This document shows positions 33,744 to 42,142 of a stretch of DNA of 64,000 bases, piece by piece. Position numbers and translations under genes: made by a program. Positions within the stretch are counted from its first letter, which is position 1; every line of letters starts with the position of its first letter. Source of the DNA: Marinifilaceae bacterium (lineage in GTDB: Bacteria; Bacteroidota; Bacteroidia; Bacteroidales; Marinifilaceae); the NCBI GenBank assembly GCA_016936255.1, contig JAFGYE010000117.1:23442-87441 (forward strand), read 5' to 3'. The notes beneath the pieces were generated by a model. That model did not search any database. It was not told the origin of the DNA and worked only from the letters and a program-made list of their open reading frames with translations.

Positions 33744-34193
33744 ATGATAATAGTCAGTGCCTGTTTGGCCGGTTGCGAATGCAGATACGATGGAAAAAGC
33801 AACGAAGTTCCTGAAATTAAAAAACTGGTTCTCGAAAACAAAGCCATCGCCCTGTGTCCGGAAAATTTAGGAGGCCTTAGTACGCCACGTATCCCTTGCG
33901 AAATAGTGAGAATCAATAACGAATTAAAGGTAATTGGCCGGGATCAAAATGATTATACAGCCCAATTTACCAAGGGTGCCGAAATCGCCGCGAATGTGGC
34001 AAAAGCCTTACATTGTAAAACGGTAATTTTAAAGGCCAACAGTCCGTCGTGCGGATATGGAAAAATTTATGACGGCAGTTTCACCGGCAAATACAAAGAA
34101 GGGAACGGATTTACTGCTGAAATCCTGGCAAAAAATGGAGTACAAATACTGAATGAAGAAAATTTTCATTCGATACTTACCAATGAAAAATAA
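33744..34193 (+). CDS. DUF523 family protein
   Basis: 149 aa from ATG at 33744, where the DUF523 start MIIVSACLAGCECRYDGK begins; the upstream in-frame extension is repeat DNA. The family cysteines (SACLAGCECRY and NSPSCGYGKIYDG) and CPENLGGL are intact and suggest a metal or Fe-S site. Function is not established. It sits between aroA and aroC in the aromatic operon. Confidence 0.88.
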   Translation: MIIVSACLAGCECRYDGKSNEVPEIKKLVLENKAIALCPENLGGLSTPRIPCEIVRINNELKVIGRDQNDYTAQFTKGAEIAANVAKALHCKTVILKANSPSCGYGKIYDGSFTGKYKEGNGFTAEILAKNGVQILNEENFHSILTNEK

Positions 34194-34246
34194 ACATTAG
34201 CTATTTTTACTAAATACTAATGACTGGTTACTAATAACGATAATAA

Positions 34247-35227
34247 ATGAACAATTTCGGAAGAATATTTAGACTTAGCATATTTGGAGAATCTCACGGT
34301 AAAGGAGTTGGTATCACAATTGATGGATGTCCATCAGAAATTGACCTGACCGATGAAGATCTTTTGCACGATATAAGCCGCAGAAAGTCTGGCGCAAGAG
34401 GTACAACCCCAAGAATTGAAGCCGATACGCCCAGCATATTGAGTGGAACCTTCGAAGGAAAAACTACTGGTGCTCCGCTAATCATCCTGTTCCATAACAA
34501 AAATACCAAATCGAAAGACTACAGCAATCTGCTGGACAGTCCGCGTCCCGGACATGCTGATTTTGTAGCTCAGCATAAATTTGGCCGACACAACGATTAT
34601 ACCGGAGGTGGTCATTTTTCGGGAAGAATTACTCTTGGGATAGTAGCTGCCGGCGTTGTTGCCAAGAAAATATTAGGCGATGTGCAAATCGATGCCAAAC
34701 TAACCGAAGTTGGCGGACAAAGCGATTTTGATGCTGCAATTGAAGATGCTTTGCTACAGCACGATTCTGTAGGAGGAATTGTTGAATGCAGAGCCAATAA
34801 CCTTCCTATCGGATACGGCGAACCTTTCTTCGATTCTGTGGAATCGATGATTTCGCATCTTATTTTTGCGATACCTGCAACCAAAGGAATTGAATTCGGT
34901 TCCGGATTCGGCGCAGCAAAAATGAAAGGATCGGAACACAACGATAATTTTATTGATGCCTCTGGAAAAACGGAGACCAATAATGCCGGAGGAATCAACG
35001 GAGGAATTACCAACGGAAACGAGCTGGTATTTCGAGTAGCCATAAAGCCAACCTCATCGATTGGCAGAAATCAGAAAACCATGAATTTTGCCAAAGGCGA
35101 AGTGGAAGATTTACTGATTGAAGGCCGGCACGATGCCTGCATTGCTTTACGGGTTCCGGTAATTATTGAAGCCGCAACCGCAATTGCATTGGCTGATTTA
35201 AAATTGTTAGATAAGGCCAGAAGGTAA
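34247..35227 (+). CDS. aroC: chorismate synthase
   Basis: 326 aa FMN-dependent enzyme producing chorismate from EPSP. FGESHGKGVG, DISRRKSGARGTTPRIE, RPGHADF, YTGGGHFSGRITLG and GRHDACIALRVPVI are present. The GGHFSGR variant replaces the more familiar GGRSSAR, as I know from other Bacteroidota/Firmicutes members. It is the last gene of the operon, before a terminator. Confidence 0.96.
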   Translation: MNNFGRIFRLSIFGESHGKGVGITIDGCPSEIDLTDEDLLHDISRRKSGARGTTPRIEADTPSILSGTFEGKTTGAPLIILFHNKNTKSKDYSNLLDSPRPGHADFVAQHKFGRHNDYTGGGHFSGRITLGIVAAGVVAKKILGDVQIDAKLTEVGGQSDFDAAIEDALLQHDSVGGIVECRANNLPIGYGEPFFDSVESMISHLIFAIPATKGIEFGSGFGAAKMKGSEHNDNFIDASGKTETNNAGGINGGITNGNELVFRVAIKPTSSIGRNQKTMNFAKGEVEDLLIEGRHDACIALRVPVIIEAATAIALADLKLLDKARR

Positions 35228-35253
35228 ATTTAGGCTAAAATTTTAATAAAACT

Positions 35254-35285
35254 AAAGAGATACCAAAATTGGTATCTCTTTTTAT
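35254..35285. terminator. bidirectional intrinsic terminator
   Basis: Perfect 11-bp stem AAAGAGATACC/GGTATCTCTTT (35254-35264 with 35271-35281) with T residues on the right and an A-rich left flank. It separates the aromatic operon from the convergent T9SS-protein gene. Confidence 0.88.
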
Positions 35286-35314
35286 TTACTTATACAATGC
35301 TAATTCCAGTGGAA

Positions 35315-38236
35315 TTATTTTTTAGTGAATTTAATTGTATCGACTCCCTTTTTATGAATACAACACAGAATATAAGTGTCACAAGGTAAACTACTCACAT
35401 CAATTTCTATGTTACCTTTCCCTAATAAAGATGGATTTAATATTTGATAAACTCTTCCATCAAGTCCAATAATTTGAATGGCAGTTAACTCGGAAGAAAT
35501 ATTTTCCGAAACGATTAAATAAAGCTTATCCGAAGTAGGATTTGGATATACTTTGCTTATAATTTCTTGTACTTCATTTATTGCAGTAGCAACTACCTGA
35601 ACCTTAATTTCAAATGACTCTTCAATCGAATATTCACCATCAGAACTTCCAATTCTTACCCTATACACTTTATCCTGATCATTAAAAATTACTTTATTGG
35701 TAAGAGTTGAGCCTGAAATTTCAAACGATTCATTATCATCGGAACCGTCACCTTCCTTTAGTGAATAAGTAAATGTATCACTGTCCGGATCTTCTGAGCT
35801 CAAATGAATCTGCAATTGGCCAACAGTGTATAATTCACCAATTAGAACAAATGACTCATCAGAATTATTGAAAAGAATATTTGTAGGTGCTTCATCATTC
35901 ACATTACCTACATTTATTGTAATATCACCCGTATTACTCAATTCACTATCAGAGATTTCAATTGCAAGCGTGTAACTTGTGATATCTTCATAGTCAACAG
36001 AACTTTCTAGAATGACTATTCCCTCTGAAGAGATGGAAAAAATACCATCTTCATTACCTGAAGTAATAGAATAATTTAAGTCATCATTTTCAGGATCAGA
36101 AGCATCTAATTTTCCTATTTCAGTTGATATAGATGCATTTTCCTGAATCAAATAAGTTGCATCATTCACAACCGGAGCTTCGTTAACATTGACTACATTG
36201 ACTAATACAGTGGCATTGGTATTGAATTCTCCATCTGATACATCAACCATCAGAGAATGCTGGTCTTTGCTTTCGAAATCAACCTTCTTTTCAAGTAATA
36301 ATTTTCCTTCTGAATTTATAGAGAAAATACCGTCATCATTTCCTGAGAGAATCGAATAGCTTAATGTATTATTTTCAGGGTCAGTAGTGTTTAGTTCACC
36401 AATTGCGGCAGGAATACTTGTGTTTTCCTCTACCATAAAAGTTGAATCTCTGGCAATAGGGGCTTCATTTCTATCATCCACGATTATATTTATAGAGGCA
36501 TTATATGAAAGATAGCCGTCTGATGCTTCAATAGAAAGTAAATACTGTTTTTTTGTTTCGTAATCCAAAACTTTTTCCAGTATTAATTCCCCTTCAGATG
36601 AAATTGAAAATGTGGCATCATCGTTTCCTGAGAGAATTTGATAAGACAACATATCGCCATCTGGATCAGAAGCTCTTAGACTTGCGAAATTAGATTTTAC
36701 ATCTAGATTTTCAGTTGCATGATAAGTACTGTCTTTTATTACAGGAGATTTATTTTCAAGGGTAGTAAAAGATAGAATGTTGCCATACTCTTGCGCCTGA
36801 TCAGAAAAATCTTTAGAAAAGAGTCGGTAGGAGTATTTAGTATTTGGAGCAAGATCAGTAATTTGGATAAATGTATTAAAGGAGCTATTATAAACTCCAT
36901 CAAGACTAACACCTACTTCAATTTCCTGATTGATAATATCACCTTTTCCATAGCCAAAATAAAGCTTGTATTGGCCACCATTTAAACAGACAAAGCCATT
37001 AAGCTGTGCGCTGGTTTTACTTATTGCTGATGCTGCGAGCGTAGTTACTCCAATGGGATAACTTGTTGAGCTTGGATCGTTCACAAGCTTGGCCGATATG
37101 CCCATTTCTTTCAGTTCGTCAGTATAATATTGTTTCCAATCATTTACTTGATCTTTAAGAGCTATCCTATCGATAACCCAATCTCCAGAAGCTGAATTTT
37201 TAGGGAATATTGTAGTGCCTGTTAAAGTTTTATCATTCGATGGAGGATCTAATGTCCATGCAGTATAAATATTGTTATTCCCTAAAGGGTCTAACCAATA
37301 TAGTTGTGCATATTTAACTCCACTTAAATCATCTGTTACTCTGAGCGAAACTGAAACTGTTTGATCTTCGTTTGATGTGTTGATCGTGTCGGGACTAAAA
37401 AAGAATGAAACAGGTACAGGTGGGGTTGAGTCTGTTTGGGATATAACATGTATTTTTGCCGATATTCCCATATCTTTAAGTTCATCAGTATAATAGTATT
37501 TCCAATCAGTTACACGATCTTTAAGAGCGATTCTATCAATCACCCAATCGCCATCTGGAGAATTTTTTGGGAAAATTGTACTACCTGTCAAAGTTGTATC
37601 ATTTGGCGAAGAGCTTAAATACCAGGAAGTATAAATGTTGTTATTCCCTAAAGGATCCAACCAGTATACAAGTACAGATGCAACTCCACTTAAATCATCG
37701 GTTACCTTAAGTGATACTGAAACAGTCTGGTCTTCGTTAGTCGTATTGATCGTGTCCAGACTATGAGAGAATGAAACAGGTATAGGAGGTGTAGAGTCTG
37801 TTTGGGATATTACATGCAGCCTGGCCGATATTCCCATATCTTTAAGTTCATCAGTATAATAGTATTTCCAATCAGTTACACGATCTTTAAGAGCGATTCT
37901 ATCAATTACCCAGTCACCCTTTGGCGAATTTTTTGGGAAAATTGTACTACCTGTCAAAGTTGTATCATTTGATGCAGGATTTAATGTCCACGCTGTATGA
38001 ATATTGTTATTTCCTAAGGGATCCAACCAGTATACAAGTGCTGATTCAACTCCACTTAAATCATCTGTTGCCCTGAGAGAAACAGTAACGTTCTGAGCTT
38101 CGTTAGTGGTGTTGATTGTGTCTGGACTAAAAGAGAAAGAAACAGGAACAGGTGGAGCTGAGTCAGACTGAGAAAATCCTAAATAGGATAAAATTAAAAA
38201 TAGCAAACAAAGAGTCACAGAAAGGATTTTTTTCAT
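35315..38236 (-). CDS. secreted multi-repeat protein with cadherin-like domains and T9SS type A sorting signal
   Basis: 973 aa from ATG at 38236, where a signal peptide starts (MKKILSVTLCLLFLILSYLG). Three near-identical repeats of 122 aa (about 24-145, 146-267, 268-388; each with DLSGV, YWLDPLGNNNI and DWVIDRIALKD) are followed by a fibronectin-like segment and four cadherin-like domains with ASDPDGD/TDPENN and calcium-type acidic motifs. The C-terminal ~85 residues (VYPNPTSDKLYL through IKFTKK) are a type IX secretion sorting domain. Expected to be exported and bound to the cell surface, probably adhesive or substrate-binding. Confidence 0.92.
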   Translation of the reverse strand: MKKILSVTLCLLFLILSYLGFSQSDSAPPVPVSFSFSPDTINTTNEAQNVTVSLRATDDLSGVESALVYWLDPLGNNNIHTAWTLNPASNDTTLTGSTIFPKNSPKGDWVIDRIALKDRVTDWKYYYTDELKDMGISARLHVISQTDSTPPIPVSFSHSLDTINTTNEDQTVSVSLKVTDDLSGVASVLVYWLDPLGNNNIYTSWYLSSSPNDTTLTGSTIFPKNSPDGDWVIDRIALKDRVTDWKYYYTDELKDMGISAKIHVISQTDSTPPVPVSFFFSPDTINTSNEDQTVSVSLRVTDDLSGVKYAQLYWLDPLGNNNIYTAWTLDPPSNDKTLTGTTIFPKNSASGDWVIDRIALKDQVNDWKQYYTDELKEMGISAKLVNDPSSTSYPIGVTTLAASAISKTSAQLNGFVCLNGGQYKLYFGYGKGDIINQEIEVGVSLDGVYNSSFNTFIQITDLAPNTKYSYRLFSKDFSDQAQEYGNILSFTTLENKSPVIKDSTYHATENLDVKSNFASLRASDPDGDMLSYQILSGNDDATFSISSEGELILEKVLDYETKKQYLLSIEASDGYLSYNASINIIVDDRNEAPIARDSTFMVEENTSIPAAIGELNTTDPENNTLSYSILSGNDDGIFSINSEGKLLLEKKVDFESKDQHSLMVDVSDGEFNTNATVLVNVVNVNEAPVVNDATYLIQENASISTEIGKLDASDPENDDLNYSITSGNEDGIFSISSEGIVILESSVDYEDITSYTLAIEISDSELSNTGDITINVGNVNDEAPTNILFNNSDESFVLIGELYTVGQLQIHLSSEDPDSDTFTYSLKEGDGSDDNESFEISGSTLTNKVIFNDQDKVYRVRIGSSDGEYSIEESFEIKVQVVATAINEVQEIISKVYPNPTSDKLYLIVSENISSELTAIQIIGLDGRVYQILNPSLLGKGNIEIDVSSLPCDTYILCCIHKKGVDTIKFTKK

Positions 38237-38566
38237 ATCGTAAAAATGTATGTTGTTATTGAATCTTAATTTGGATAATGTTAATAACATTATTCAAATT
38301 AAGCAATAAATCTAGTGAGAAATTATGGCAATCTATTAAATCACATAATATTATTATCTGAACTATTATGTATTTACCAAACGAACAATATGAAAGATGA
38401 TTTAAAATTACAGGTGCTATTTTTAATTATCATTCAATCTAAAGAAATTCAGCTCATTAAATAAAGGCTGGTAAATGTATTAGACACCCCTTTACAGACT
38501 TCTGATTTTTTCGTAACTTATTCATTACAAAATAGTTTATAGATATTAATTAAACTTAAACCGAAA
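38237..38566. other. spacer
   Basis: AT-rich intergenic DNA between divergent genes; I see no gene, repeat or strong hairpin. Confidence 0.5.
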
Positions 38567-39493
38567 ATGAGAAAGTACGGGAATTTGTTACAGATCTGTG
38601 GGTGTTTCTTCTTGTTCTGTTTTTTAGCAACAAAAATATCTGCACAGAAACCACAAATAAAAAAGAGAATTGCTGTTTTTGTATTCGAAGATAAAACAGA
38701 CAAAAGCTGGCGGTGGTGGAACAACAAAGGAGTTGGTGATGGAGTTAGTGATATGCTAACTACAGCTCTTGTAAAATCAGGCAACTACCGAGTAATTGAA
38801 CGAGCCGAAATCGATCGGATTCTTAACGAACAGGATTTTGAACAAAGCGGACGGGTGACACAGCAAAACGCAGCCCAAATGGGAAGTGTTCTGGGTGTTG
38901 AAATTGCTGTAATTGGTTCGGTTTCGGAGTTTGGATACAAAAAAGGAGAAACTGGTGGAGCCATAAAAGGATTAGGTGTAGGTGTATCCAATCAATCGGC
39001 AACAGTTGGTGTTGATGTGCGCATGGTGAACACTTTTACCGGAGAAATTATTACTGCAGAAAATGTACGGAAACAAAAATCAGCCAAAGGACTAAAATTA
39101 AGAACCAACCAACTCAACTTTAAAGATCAGAAAGACTTTGATGAATCGCTTGTTGGAAAAGCAGCCCGGGAAGCCATTGAAGATATCGTTTTGATGATTG
39201 ATAACAGCGCCAACAACATTGAATGGCAGGCAAAAGTAATTACAGAGAAAGATGGTGTCGTATTTATTAATTCAGGAGATGCCGATGGCTTAAAAATTGG
39301 AGATGAATTATCCGTTTACCGCAAAGGAGAAGATTTAATTGATCCCGACACAGGAATTTCATTGGGTAGTGTAGACTCGAAAATAGGTAAAATTAAGATC
39401 ACAGATTCCAGCATCGGTTATGGAAAAGCATCAAAGTGTTCAATTGTTCAGGGCACAGGCTTCGCAAAAGGTAATTTTGTGAGATTAAAATAG
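38567..39493 (+). CDS. CsgG-family (curli assembly-like) exported protein
   Basis: 308 aa with a signal peptide (about 1-26, ending SAQ). Residues ~35-200 show the CsgG fold signatures: RIAVFVFEDKT, DGVSDMLTTALVKSGNYRVIERAEIDRILNEQ, AAQMGSVLGVEIAVIGSV. A C-terminal ~90-residue beta domain (VITEKDGVVFINSGDADGLKIGDEL) follows. There is no lipobox Cys, so unlike E. coli CsgG it is not an obvious outer-membrane lipoprotein. No curli subunit genes are nearby, so the cargo or role is unknown. Confidence 0.85.
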   Translation: MRKYGNLLQICGCFFLFCFLATKISAQKPQIKKRIAVFVFEDKTDKSWRWWNNKGVGDGVSDMLTTALVKSGNYRVIERAEIDRILNEQDFEQSGRVTQQNAAQMGSVLGVEIAVIGSVSEFGYKKGETGGAIKGLGVGVSNQSATVGVDVRMVNTFTGEIITAENVRKQKSAKGLKLRTNQLNFKDQKDFDESLVGKAAREAIEDIVLMIDNSANNIEWQAKVITEKDGVVFINSGDADGLKIGDELSVYRKGEDLIDPDTGISLGSVDSKIGKIKITDSSIGYGKASKCSIVQGTGFAKGNFVRLK

Positions 39494-40012
39494 ACGAATA
39501 AAATATTAAAAAAGAATACCACTGAGAACACTAAGTAACGCAGAAAAGAAAAACGAACAAGAAGACTCTGTGAAGCTCAGTGTACTCTGTGGTTATATTT
39601 TTTTACTTTTCTCTCAATAATACCTCATCTAAATACAGAATAGTATTTCAAAAGAATACCACCGAGAATAAAAAAATAGAGACACTAACGTTCCCTCATA
39701 CCATTCTTATACCGGTGAAGCTTTTGCACGAGAGCGATGACCATTTTTTTATACCGCAAGCCTATCCGCACCAGACTGATGACGCTATTGCTATGCCGAA
39801 AAGACCTCCGCTCCAAAGTGAAACAAGTACAAGCATCATGAAAAGACGATAAACATTGACATTTCCCAATTCAGGCAAAAAAACAGACCCTTCGCTGATA
39901 GACCAGCCTATCTTTCTGCCTTTTACAAGCTTATTTCTTTCACGAAAAATTAATTTTATTGCTATATTTAGGATTGTACGGTCAATAGTAAAATGTACTG
40001 AAACAATCGCCC
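39494..40012. repeat. spacer with decayed CTCTGTGG/CCACAGAG-type repeat
   Basis: About 39520-39600 holds a remnant of the repeat family seen at 59564-60180 and 61280-61500 (CACTGAGAACACTAAG, then CTCTGTGAAGCTCAGTG and CTCTGTGGTTATA). A short frame at 39580-39852 runs through it and is not credible as a gene. Confidence 0.55.
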
Positions 40013-40609
40013 ATGCATCAAAAAGATGACAAACTGCATACAGAGACCATTTACATTAAGAATATGGTTTGCAATTGTTGTGTTCGGATTTTGAGCATGT
40101 CGTTAAAGGAAAATTCAATTCAAGTCGATAAAATTCGATTAGGAATGGCTACAATTACCTACGATACTGATGAACTCGACATGGAAAAAATTAATTCCAT
40201 CATTCAGGAAAATGGTATGGAGTTAGTAGTTGGTCATGAACAAAAAATAGTAGTACAAATAAAAACAGCAGTTATTGAATTGATTCATCAAATGAATAAT
40301 GCGGATTCTATTGCCCAAAAATCGGAATATTTAGTCGGCAAACTAGGATTAAGCTATCAGCAATTGTCCAAAATATTTTCCAGGCACGAATCCATTACCT
40401 TAGAACGATTCATTATTCTGAATAAAATAGAACGAATCAAAGAACTAATTGATCAGGATGAATACACGCTCAGCGAAATTGCTTTCCTGATGGATTACAG
40501 CAGTGTACAATACCTATCCAACCAATTTCATAAAATTACCGGCTCATCCGTTACCGATTACAAAAAAAATCAAGAAAATAACAAAAAGCCCTTACACTCC
40601 TTGTATTAA
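40013..40609 (+). CDS. AraC-type regulator with HMA-like N-terminal domain
   Basis: 198 aa. Residues ~10-80 resemble a heavy-metal-associated domain with a modified metal loop (KNMVCNCC, Cys20/22/23). Residues ~105-190 are an AraC helix-turn-helix: LSYQQLSKIFSRHESITLERFIILNKIERIKELI, then LSEIAFLMDYSSVQYLSNQFHKITG. The single-domain length suggests a small one-component regulator responding to a metal or thiol ligand. It lies 186 bases before the PqqD-like operon and may control it, but could also act elsewhere. Confidence 0.85.
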   Translation: MHQKDDKLHTETIYIKNMVCNCCVRILSMSLKENSIQVDKIRLGMATITYDTDELDMEKINSIIQENGMELVVGHEQKIVVQIKTAVIELIHQMNNADSIAQKSEYLVGKLGLSYQQLSKIFSRHESITLERFIILNKIERIKELIDQDEYTLSEIAFLMDYSSVQYLSNQFHKITGSSVTDYKKNQENNKKPLHSLY

Positions 40610-40724
40610 ACTCACCAGGCACACTTCCCCACTTAGCAAAACCAAATATTATAACTTATTCACGAAATATTGTAATACTTACAATCAGACATTTCCTTAC
40701 CTTTTCCTTTGTAATACAGGAGCT

Positions 40725-40763
40725 TAATGAACTTTCCATCATGCATTTCCTAAAAGTTCATTA
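40725..40763 (+). promoter_or_regulatory. 11-bp inverted repeat in the leader of the PqqD operon
   Basis: TAATGAACTTT (40725-40735) and AAAGTTCATTA (40753-40763) are perfectly complementary with a 17-base spacer, 33 bases before the PqqD-like start. It could be a dimeric operator or an mRNA hairpin. There is no T-run, so it is not a terminator. Confidence 0.5.
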
Positions 40764-40795
40764 GTCTCCATCAACCAAGCATTAATCCCGATATC

Positions 40796-41038
40796 ATGAA
40801 ATTAAGAAGAAACATAGCCATCAGTGAAAATGGGTTCCTGTTCAATCCTGAAACCGGAGACTCTTTTATCGTAAATCCTATTGCAAAAGAGATATTAAAC
40901 TATTTAAAAGAAGGATACGATATCGAAAAGATTAACCAATTAATACTCGATCGATACGAAGTAGATCTGGTAACTCTTGAAAAAAACATGGAAGATTTTT
41001 TGAAAATGCTCCAACACAACGAATTGCTTGACAAATAA
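40796..41038 (+). CDS. PqqD-like protein (possible RRE peptide chaperone)
   Basis: 80 aa. The pattern NIAISENGFLFNPETGDSFIVNPIAKEILNYLKEGYDIEKI, then DLVTLEKNMEDFLKMLQ, is that of PqqD-family winged-helix proteins. Family members bind precursor peptides (RiPP recognition elements) and deliver them to modifying enzymes, though not all do. It is the first gene of a six-gene operon and its stop is 1 base before the ATP-grasp ATG. Confidence 0.8.
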   Translation: MKLRRNIAISENGFLFNPETGDSFIVNPIAKEILNYLKEGYDIEKINQLILDRYEVDLVTLEKNMEDFLKMLQHNELLDK

Positions 41039-41039
41039 A

Positions 41040-42086
41040 ATGAAAAAACCAAAATTTAATATCGCAGTCACAGGATTAAACAATACCGATAATCCGGGAC
41101 CGGGAATACCAGTTATTCGAGGTTTAAAAGAAAGCAAAGATTTTGACGTAAGAATAATCGGTCTGGCTTACGAAAATCTGGAGCCAGGAATTTACATGCG
41201 CGATTTGGTCGACAAAACCTACCAAATTCCTTATCCATCATCAGGAAAGGATGCTGTGCTTGAACGAATTGAGTATATCAATGCCAAGGAAAATCTAGAT
41301 TTTATCGTTCCCAACCTGGATGCTGAATTATACACTTTTATTCAATCGAAGGAAAAACTTGAGAAAATGGGCATTCGTACCTTCCTGCCAACCATGCAGC
41401 AGTTTGAGGAACGACACAAGGCAAATCTTAACGAATATGGTGAAAAGTACGGGATTAAAGTTCCTTTTAGCAAGTCGATTACCAGCCGAAAAGACATTGA
41501 AGAACTGGAAAAGGATTTTGAATATCCCTTACTCGTAAAAGGCAAATTTTACGATGCATATTTGGCCTATACTCCAGAACAGGTAAATACTCATTTCAAC
41601 AAAATTTCTGCAAAATGGGGACTGCCCGTTATCATTCAGGAATTTATTCGAGGTACCGAAGTAAATGTTGTGGCACTGGGTGATGGGCTTGGAAATACAG
41701 TTGGCGCAGTGCCTATGAGAAAACAGTACATCACTGATAAAGGAAAAGCCTGGGGAGGAATTACCATTAAGGATGAAAAAATGCTTGATTTAACCAGAAA
41801 TTTAATCAAACAAACCAAATGGCGGGGTGGAATGGAATTGGAACTGATAAAGACCAATCAGAATGAATATTTCCTTATTGAAATTAACCCCAGAATTCCG
41901 GCATGGGTCTATTTGGCCGTTGCTGCCGGACAAAATCTGCCTGAAGCGCTCATAAAACTAGCTTTTGAAATGGATGTCCCAAACTATTCGGAATATGAAG
42001 TCGGAAAAATGTTTATCAGATATTCCTATGATTTAATTGGGGATATCGAACAATTCGGAAGTCTCTCGGTTACCGGAGAAATGTAA
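41040..42086 (+). CDS. ATP-grasp ligase
   Basis: 348 aa from ATG at 41040 (an in-frame TTG at 41028 overlaps the PqqD gene and is less likely). The ATP-grasp core is visible: PLLVKGKFYDAYLAY, VIIQEFIRGTEVNV, and the Mg-binding end FLIEINPRIPAW. The N-terminal domain resembles carbamoyl-phosphate-synthase-type ligases. Such enzymes join a carboxylate to an amine or thiol via an acyl-phosphate. Tight coupling to PqqD and the downstream PLP decarboxylase suggests it activates an amino acid or peptide carboxylate. Confidence 0.88.
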   Translation: MKKPKFNIAVTGLNNTDNPGPGIPVIRGLKESKDFDVRIIGLAYENLEPGIYMRDLVDKTYQIPYPSSGKDAVLERIEYINAKENLDFIVPNLDAELYTFIQSKEKLEKMGIRTFLPTMQQFEERHKANLNEYGEKYGIKVPFSKSITSRKDIEELEKDFEYPLLVKGKFYDAYLAYTPEQVNTHFNKISAKWGLPVIIQEFIRGTEVNVVALGDGLGNTVGAVPMRKQYITDKGKAWGGITIKDEKMLDLTRNLIKQTKWRGGMELELIKTNQNEYFLIEINPRIPAWVYLAVAAGQNLPEALIKLAFEMDVPNYSEYEVGKMFIRYSYDLIGDIEQFGSLSVTGEM

Positions 42087-42142
42087 TAATTCAGCTTGAA
42101 GTAGCACAATTATAAGAACTTAAAAACCTAACATACTATCAG

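Noticed and set aside
39580..39852. 90-codon plus-strand frame after the CsgG-like gene
   Set aside because: Runs through the decayed CTCTGTGG repeat; no protein features.
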